DNA from: Mauremys mutica
Taxonomy: Eukaryota; Chordata; Testudines; Geoemydidae
Reading direction: 5' to 3'
DNA: 64,000 nt
Assembly: GCF_020497125.1 (NCBI RefSeq)
Contig: NC_059073.1
Span: forward strand, 20,233,225-20,297,224
Positions 56,480 to 64,000 of this stretch are shown here, one piece after another. Position numbers and translations under genes: made by a program. How positions within the stretch are numbered: the first letter of the stretch is position 1; each line of letters opens with the position of its first letter. The notes below the pieces were generated by a model, which made no database searches, was not told the origin of the DNA, and saw nothing but the letters and a program-made list of their open reading frames with translations.

Positions 56480-57985
56480 CTATGGCCTGAACAGTTAAGT
56501 ACAATAAGGAGTTTTTAAGTATCTCAAAACCAAAAAGTATCCTAACAAAGGTATTGGTCTCTTACTGGAAATGGTAGAGTTATCCATACTAATGTAGAAA
56601 AGGCAGAAGTATTCAATAAATATTTCTGTTCTGTATTGGGGGGGGGGAAACATATGTAGCCATATAATATGATAATACTTTTCCCATTTCACTAGTGTAT
56701 CAGGAGGATGTTATATAGCAGGTACTGAAATTAGACATTTTTAAATGAGCAGGTCTTGATAACTGGCATCCAAGAGTTTCAAAAGAGCTGGTTGAGGTGC
56801 TCGCTGGACTGTTAATATTAATTTTCACATAATCCTTGGAATACCAGGGAAGTTCCAAGAACTGGAAGGAAACAAATGTGCCAATATTTTAAAAAGGTAA
56901 ATGAGAACTAATTATAGGCCTGACATTTTGATTAAAATACTAGAGTGATATTAAATTAACGTGTCACACATTAAAAAGTGGCTGACTGATAGGTCTCAAA
57001 ACATAATTGTTAATGGGGAATAACATTCAATCAGGTGTGATTCTGGTGAGGTCCCAAAGGGATTGGTTCTTGGCACTACACTGTTTAACATTTGAATTAA
57101 TGAGTTGGAAGAAAACATAAGCTCAGCGCTGGTAAAGTTTGCAGATGAGACACAAATTGGGGGACTGGTAAATAATGAAGAGAACAGGCCACTGATACAG
57201 AGTAATCTGGATCACTTGGTAAACTGGGCACAAGCAAATAATGTGCATTTTAATATGGCTAAATGTAAATGTACACCTCTAGGAACAAAGACTCTAGGCC
57301 ATACTTACAGGATGAGGGAGTCTTATCCTGGGAAGCAGTGACTCTGAAAAAAGATTTGGGGATCATGGGTGGATAATCAGCTGATGATGAGCTCCCAGTG
57401 CAACACTCTGGCCGAAATGGATAATACAATCCTGGGATGTATACACAAGGGAATCTTGAGTAGGAGTAGAGAGGTTATTTGGAACTGGTGAGACCTCTGG
57501 TGGAATACCGTGTCCAGTTCTGGTGTCCACAATTCAAGAAGGATGTTGATAAACTGGAAATGGTTCAAATAAAAGCCACTAGAATTACTAAAGGGTTATA
57601 AAATATCCTTGAGTCTATCACTATTTAGCTTAACAAAGAGAAGATTAAGAGGTGACTTGATTACAGTTGATAAGTATGTACATGGGGAACAAATATTTTA
57701 ATAATGGGTTCTCCAATCTAGCACAGAAAGGTATAACACAACTCAGTGACTGAAAGTTGAAGCTATTCAGACTAGAAATAACAGTAGGAGTAATTAACCA
57801 CTGGAACAACTTACCAGTGGTCATAGTGGATTCTCGATCAATGACAATTTATAAATCAAGATTGGATGTTCTTCTAAAAGATCTGCTCTACGAATTATTG
57901 TGGGGAAGTTCTATGACCTATGCTATATAGTAGATTGGACTACATAATTACAATGGTTTTTTTTGTCCTTGGCCTCTATGAATCT
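56480..57985 (+). pseudogene. Older CR1 LINE in sense, reverse-transcriptase region to 3' end
   Basis: About 1.5 kb of degraded CR1. At 57105-57341 the catalytic box reads KFADETQIGG (second aspartate replaced by glutamate), followed by QSNLDHLVNWAQANN. Further on, GTGTCCAGTTCTGGTGTCCA and AAGGATGTTGATAAACTGG mark the end of ORF2. The 3' tail runs to CCTATGCTATATAGTAGATTGG and CTCTATGAATCTAG. Many stops and frameshifts; not functional. Confidence 0.82.
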
Positions 57986-60109
57986 AGGCCTCATTTCTCT
58001 ATTAAACACCCTGTTCTTGGCAGTGCCAACAGTGTCCATGGCACTCTGCTACAAGACTTGAGATTTGGAGGCAGTCCTGAAGTACTGTAAATCCTTGCAA
58101 AATCCTGAATCTCCTGAGTAGCTATGCAACTAGTATGGGTTGGGTGTAGTATGAAAGAAGTGGAAAGGGAGAATGGACTGTAAAAGTTATGCTAAGGAAC
58201 CTTTGGGTACAATAGATTCTTTGAATATATTGCACATTCAGCCAGAACTATTGGCACTTCCTCATAGACACAGTAAAATTAACTGTCATTAATATTTAAT
58301 AACTAGTAATAGCACATCAAAACTGTATATTTCTGGGTGGCGGTTTACTGTCAAAAACATCCTAATCTGAAATGAAAGAGCTGACAAGACACAATGCAAA
58401 CATATTTTATTAATATCCACATATTTTAAAATATATTGAATTTCCAGTTTTCATAATTTTTTGATTTCTTTGTTCTCGTGTAAGATTTAATGGATTTCAG
58501 ATAATACCATCCATATTATAGTGTTGCTAAATTAATCTGTGGATTGGCCAATTATCTGTGTAAAAGGTAAACCTGTGTGAAATAAAATGTTCATTGCTAA
58601 AGAAATTTCCCATTGTTTGCAGTTCCTGACAGATTAAATTTCATGTATGCATTTGGAAATTCTCCAAGTACTCTGCTGAAAACAATAATAAGCTGAAGAC
58701 TGAAAATTAGCAATTTTTCTAGACATATCTTTATAATAATAAAGTTCCAGGAATGCCTCGCTTTTGTTTTCAGTCATATCTCATACATAACCAACTAGGA
58801 ATATTTTGACAGGAAACTGTATGTTAGGAAATAAATGATGTGCTTTTTTTTTTTCGCCTTCCCCCCCAAATGCTACCTCTGAAACTGAAATAAAATTGAA
58901 CTGCAAAGGAGAAGTGGATAATTCAGGGGATTTGTGACAATGAAATAAATCCACATGCTGTAATCAACAGACACTATTACTGCATAGTCATACACATGAG
59001 GGAGTCAGGATTAGAACCTTAACCCTTTAATTACTAGAATAGAGGCATCTATCACTTGAGCTAAGGGGGACCCTTGTTAGCAATTCCTAGCAGTAGTCTA
59101 CTTATTCTCTCTCTGGGCCAAGCACTACAAAGAAATATCAGATACACAGCCAAGGCACCATGAGAGATTTCAAAGCCTTTCACCTGTATATTGTTGGTTC
59201 AAATGCCTACTCTGTGAATTTCCAGGCAAGTCAGACTGCCTAACCAGGTCTGCTTTTTCTTTCTCCTCACAGGCCATAAACAGTATGACTGCCCACAGTT
59301 AAGTTACCACATCGCCCTTTCTAAGCAAGTACATTTATTCCGAAGGGGAAAGCATTACAGAGGAAATATTAAAACAATAAAAGAACCCATACACTAACCA
59401 GAGATCACCCCTACTCCAAAAAGGGCTCTTGTAGAAGTCAGTCCTTCAAAGCAAGGAGTTTTCTGTGGTCACAAGTTCATAACAACTTTTGCTCAGAACA
59501 AGAGCACCTAGGAGTCTGAGTCATTTCTTTATTACAAAAGGTAATCAGCAGACAAAAGTCCCCTCCTCAGGGCGAAGCCTCAGAAGGTGGAGTTCCTGCA
59601 TAACCAGAAAAGGGTACATTTGCATACAACGCTACCTAGAGATTTCCTGGGAAGCCCACCTAACTTTGTCCCATACATTTATTCTTGTCTGGCACATTGT
59701 TTCAAATAGTCCTCTGCAGCTCATAACACTTATCAGGGTTTATACTGATCACATCTCCACCGATAGAAGTTACATAAAATTCCACAATAATACATCAAAC
59801 TTTGCATTTTTAATACAATGTGGACTCCAACGCTATTAACATTTAATTCAATAAGGTTTTTCAAGGATATCGCAGGAAATTGCTGTATCTGTCACAATAG
59901 CCCTGAGGTTTAATTCTGTGTAATGCTTTCTAAAAAGTCCTGAAAAGACAGAACTCTGTCCTGTGATACAGCAAAGGTGCAGGAAGAAAGGGAGTGTAAT
60001 AGAATTCCACATGTCATTGCCTAACTCATTACAATAGGGACTAGCTAGCATATTTTTTGCAATATAAAATTGTATTTTGCTAATCTCTTAGAATTCTTTG
60101 AAGGTGTAA
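57986..60109. other. Mostly unassigned AT-rich stretch
   Basis: No gene. One tRNA-like SINE fragment lies at 58990-59075. T- and C-runs near 58847-58866. Confidence 0.4.
58990..59075 (-). repeat. tRNA-like SINE fragment
   Basis: On the minus strand CTTAGCTCAAGTGATAGATG resembles an A box and GGTTCTAATCC a B box, about 35 bases apart. A tail was not identified, and it is too diverged to be a working tRNA gene. Confidence 0.5.
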
Positions 60110-60480
60110 ATAGTGTTGTGGGTAAAGGAGAACCAGTAAACAATTTATTTAAATTTCCAGCAGGTCTTAAACAAGGTCCCACATAAGAGGCTACTGAAGG
60201 AGCTAAGTTGTCCTCGTGTGAGAGACAAAGTATTGTTACGGATGAAAACCTGCCTAGGAGAAAAGATAAATAGGATTAAACAGCCAATTTTCATCATGGC
60301 AGAAGGTTAACGCTGGGTTCTCAAGGTTCTGTACTTGGTCCTGTGTTATTTATTGTATAATAAATAATGATCTGGAAACGGGGCTGAGTATTGAGTTAGC
60401 AGAATTTGCAGATGACAAAAAGCTATTTAGGTTAGCTAGGGCCAGAGAGGGCTGCTAGAACTTCAGACACACCCAAACAA
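60110..60480 (+). pseudogene. Degraded LINE reverse-transcriptase fragment (CR1/L3-like)
   Basis: Interrupted frames on the plus strand contain KVPHKRLLKELSC, then a stretch like LSIELAEFADDKKLF with the FADD catalytic box, as in CR1/L3 reverse transcriptases. Stops are frequent. Confidence 0.55.
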
Positions 60481-63400
60481 GCTACTTGGGCAATGTGACG
60501 GAAAATGTAAATAAATGCTGATAGTGAGAGAGTTTCCAAAGAGTTCAGCGCCCAATAGGCTTAGCACTTTCAACAATCTGGACACATACTGAAGAGCCTA
60601 AATATGACATGAGCTCTTCTGAAAAATCTTGCCCCAAATCCTTGAGTTCTCTGCAATGGTGTTTTGAGACCCTCACAGTGGGAAAGAGCAAAGACTGGGC
60701 TGGCTGGGAAGAAGGGTGGATGAGTCAAGTGTTTAACACACCTTATTTCCCCTTTCCTTCCCAGCAGCTCTTAGGAAGAATATATGATCTAGCCTGGAGG
60801 CAGCCCTGGGTAGGGCTGTACTGTCAGGGTGCTGGGACAGGGATGCCATCAAGGGTTAGTGCTGGTGCCGCAGCACAGGGCTTCTGTGCAGATTTCTGGC
60901 CTCCAGTGAGAGTGTGGGCACAATGGCCTATTCTGAGTGGCAACAAAGCCCTGTCCCCGACTGAGCCATGTGGGAGGAATCCTGCCAAGGTATCTGCATG
61001 GAGAGTCCCTCCTCCAGAGTCATCTACCATGACCTTCATTGCCCTCAGAAGTATTGATGTGTGCCCATTTTCTGTCATAAAACAATGTCTGGTGTATTAC
61101 CTGCAACTATCAGACCAACTGCTCTCTAATATCATTGCCTATTTTAAGTCTCTTAAGACGTAGCACTGATTTGACTGCTTTCTAGGCCCCAGGGATCTCT
61201 TCTAATCTGATTAGCCTGGACAAATGTCAATTAAACCATCGCATGACTCCCCCCTATCCCCAAGGGGGCAAACACAGGATGCCACAACCCTCAACTGACA
61301 CTCTCCTCATGCTGAAAGGAAACGCTGACAAGGTTCAGACTCCTGCTCTCTGAGACAGAGCATGTGGCTCTATTACAATCCCAAGCTGTGGAAGTTTAGG
61401 GCCCAGTTCTGTGAGTACCCCAGTGATTTAATTGGGGCTAGCCGCAGTAGAAACTACCCCTCACTGGGAATAAGGATGGCAGAAAGAACCCATGACAATA
61501 CAGGCCAGATTCTGCCACCCATACTCATCATGAGTAGGGCCATACTCAGAGAGTAATCTCATTTGAATTAAAGTGTTATTCATCACGCATAAAAGTGGCA
61601 GAATCTGTCCCATATTGTGCTTCTCTAGATCTCGGGTCACCTTGATTCAGATACTCAGAGGTATTTAGGCACCTAACTCCCACTGGTTTCAAATCAAATC
61701 AATGTGGGTTAGGTGCCTAAATACCTTTCAGGATGAATGCAGGAAAGTAAAAGTGGTGAGGTACACATTCATCCCCTTGCTTATTCTACCAAGATACAGG
61801 TTCTGGTTACAGAACACAGCCCCTGTTCTTCAGATACTTCCTCCACAAGCAAGCAGGCAGAGCTTTGGCTTCATCTCCTCCTCCCCCACTCTCTGGTCAG
61901 AGTACAGGGGCTGCAATAATTTCTTAGGGAGCTGGGGAAAGACTGTGACACTGAGCTGCAGTTCCTTCCTGGGGCAAAGTAGTTCCGCACTGTCCTTTCA
62001 CTCTGGATTATACCTACAGGTTAAACTGCCTTCATGCAAAGATTATTTAAGCTTTGTGAATCCCCTGACAGTATAGCAGGCAAAGACTAATAACCCTGGA
62101 GAGCTTTAAGGAATCTTTTTCATATGCCCCGTGCCCCCTCCATAGATAATGTGAGTCTTACAGCCCCCACTACAGAGTGGGTCTTTTTTTATCTGAAGTT
62201 TCAAAAACTCACACTTTTAGCTCTGAAGGTCACCAGTTCAATCCCCATCGTTGGCCAAGATGGCAGCTATCACACCTACTCACTCAAACAAATGCTAGGC
62301 AGTCTGAGTAAGGGCCAGACTCGCAGTGAGTAGCACCACTGAAAGCAGGGTGAGTAAGGGGCTACTCAAACACAAGTAAGGATGGGAAAGCCTGGCTCTA
62401 CAATTTCAGTCATACACATGGACAGGCTTGAAATCCTTATGCATGTGTAACTTCTGATCAGAGTAATCCCACTTGTTGACCCTTGATCTGGTCTTGAGAG
62501 ATCCACCTTGGATCAACTTATGATTGATATGCTAAGGTTCCTGGGCTTGTTAATTATAGGCAGATTCTGCTAACGGTAATTAAAGCTGTTGCAGAAACCC
62601 CAAGTTCTACACGATATGCCGAACTGGCAAAGAAGGAGAACTAGAGGGCGGGATATGGTCATGCTCTTGCACATTTGTGGGCCAGCCTGTCACTATTGTA
62701 CCAATCTCTCCTATCAGAGAGACCTAGTTCCTAATCTAAGAATTGTATTAAAAAAAAGACAAAAACATTGGACAAACAATTCACCATGCAAATCAATTAA
62801 AGTTGAACTAGGAAAAAGATCTGTCCCCACAGGTGTCAAGTGGCATTGCAAAGGCCAAAGAAAAATCCCAGATCATGGTTAAGGCTGCTCCTCTTTATGA
62901 GTATCCTCAGTGATTTAAGATGGACTGAGACATCTTGTTTGCCACTCATTTGAATACGAGGGCCTTACTGTCCCAGTCAATACCGATGTTCCCCTTGGCA
63001 CCGATATCCAATTCCACATCAGCAGAGATTCAGCTCTTTATGTCACTGTTACGTGGGCAGGATGCAAACACCATTTTCCAGTGTCGTGATGTCAGCACAA
63101 GACAACTGTGATAGAATTATAGAACGTAAGGTCCCAGACCAAAGGAAATGTTGTAACCAAAAATGGGACACAGTAACTTGAACTAATGAGACTGTACTGG
63201 TAATGCATAACGCTCCTGCACGCACATCTGGTTATTAATGAATGGGTATTCAGCTGGTGACAGGAAACAGGCTGTTGTTATGTAATATGTGATGGTACAA
63301 GGTACCATTGTTCAAGGTAAAGATAAAAAGCCCACAGTAAACTCTGAAACTATGATCAATCAAATGGAAAGAAAATACCCCTCCTTGTTATCTGAACCGG

Positions 63401-63629
63401 CAAGCGGTCTCACAAATACCTGGCATTAATGTATTTTAATTAATAAATAGTGTGCAGTTTATGCATGCCCCAATTGCTTTAAAATGTTCACATTAAAATA
63501 TAACAAAAAGTACTGCATTTCAGAGGTAGCAGCCTTCTACTCCATACTCCTCGTGGATATAGGTTTAGCCTAGCAGCAACGGCTAGCATAGAGGTAACAA
63601 CAGTTTGTTTAGTTTATGGTGAATGTGTC
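60481..63629. other. Unassigned stretch
   Basis: No gene that I can support. A 184-codon frame with ATG lies at 60609-61163, without a recognised domain or obvious splice context. A short hairpin repeat sits at 61659-61726. Otherwise nothing named. Confidence 0.4.
61659..61726. repeat. Fold-back repeat
   Basis: AGGTATTTAGGCACCTAACT at 61659 pairs with GTTAGGTGCCTAAATACCT ending at 61726, with a 2-base bulge and a loop of about 20 bases. Same GGCACCTAA family of fold-back repeats as near 50080 and 55016. Confidence 0.7.
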
Positions 63630-63632
63630 TTA

Positions 63633-64000
63633 GGCCTGGTCTACACTAGGACTTTAATTCGAATTTAGCAGCGTTAATTCGAACTAACCGCTCAACCGTC
63701 CACACCAGGAAGCCATTTAATTCGAACTAGAGGGCTCTTTAGTTCGAATTTGGTACTCCACCCCGACAGGTGGAGTAACGCTAAATTCGACATGGCTAGC
63801 TCGAATTAGGCTAGGTGTGGATGCAAATCGAACTTAGTAGCTCCGGGAGCTATCCCACAGTGCACCACTCTGTTGACGCTCTGGACAGCAGTCTGAGCTT
63901 CGATGCTCTGAGCAGCCACACAGGAAATGACCCGGGAAAATTTGAATTCATTTTCCTGTCTGGGCACTTTGAATCTGACGTCCTGGCTGGACATCGGGGC
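63633..64000 (-). mobile_element. End of a second Harbinger family, cut by the window edge
   Basis: Starts GGCCTGGTCTACACTAG directly after TTA (63630-63632). From 63841 on, CCGGGAGCTATCCCACAGTG and GCTCTGGACAGCA match, in reverse complement, the right end of the element at 691-4967 (about 4710-4760), so the orientation is reversed. The subterminal DNA has repeated TTCGAA motifs in place of AAACCGGTTT. Any coding part lies beyond the window. Confidence 0.8.

Noticed and set aside
62170..62290. A tRNA gene or SINE head
   Set aside because: Only a B-box-like AGTTCAATCCCC is present; no A box or cloverleaf could be drawn.

Overview
The window looks like non-coding vertebrate DNA, most probably from a turtle. 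The main markers are CR1 LINE copies of several ages, a short interspersed repeat on the minus strand at 55203-55380 that joins a tRNA-like head to a CR1-like tail (the layout described for cryptodiran turtle SINEs), MIR-like SINEs, many hAT and PIF/Harbinger elements and several solo LTRs. Base composition is AT-rich with local GC-rich islands, and those islands coincide with hAT elements. I recognise no exon of a host protein gene, so the stretch is intergenic or deep intronic. The organism call is inference from repeat families.

Region 1 (691-4967) is the only place with convincing intact genes. It is a complete-looking PIF/Harbinger DNA transposon flanked by a TTA target-site duplication (TSD). 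It carries a DDE transposase on the plus strand (ATG at 1128) and, convergently on the minus strand, a two-exon Myb/SANT-like DNA-binding protein. The splice sites of that second gene can be read directly and keep the frame. Inside its 900-base intron, on the opposite strand, lies a third open frame whose sequence pattern resembles a BEN-type domain. In the known Harbinger system the transposase and the Myb-like partner act together: the partner binds the DNA ends and helps bring the transposase into the nucleus. The short palindrome AAACCGGTTT near both ends is a candidate binding site.

Region 2 (6940-8560) is a CR1 LINE on the minus strand, broken by a hAT element and a solo LTR, followed by a long near-perfect hairpin (8441-8560). 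Region 3 (10073-14673) is a nest of at least five elements with every TSD readable: a Harbinger-type MITE split by a solo LTR (CACTG duplication), which itself holds a hAT element and a second LTR-type element, and next to it a non-autonomous Harbinger copy that shares its ends with the element of region 1.

The rest (15-64 kb) is a mosaic of CR1 copies on both strands (15.6-17.7, 35.1-35.9, 47.4-48.5, 56.5-58.0 kb and smaller pieces), solo LTRs (45.8-47.0, 51.1-51.3 kb, with probable ones near 22.7, 18.1 and 36.4 kb), hAT elements with 8-base TSDs (16.2, 29.5, 42.0, 45.2, 49.3, 51.4 kb), Harbinger-type MITEs (19.2, 22.1, 36.7, 53.3 kb), fold-back retroelements (24.6, 33.0, 40.8 kb) and MIR-like SINEs. 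The last 368 bases are the end of another Harbinger family related to the first. Eight elements share a terminus of the form GG....GTCTACACT, so one transposase family may have mobilised all of them. All start codons quoted for genes are ATG; longer frames exist only if GTG or TTG is accepted.
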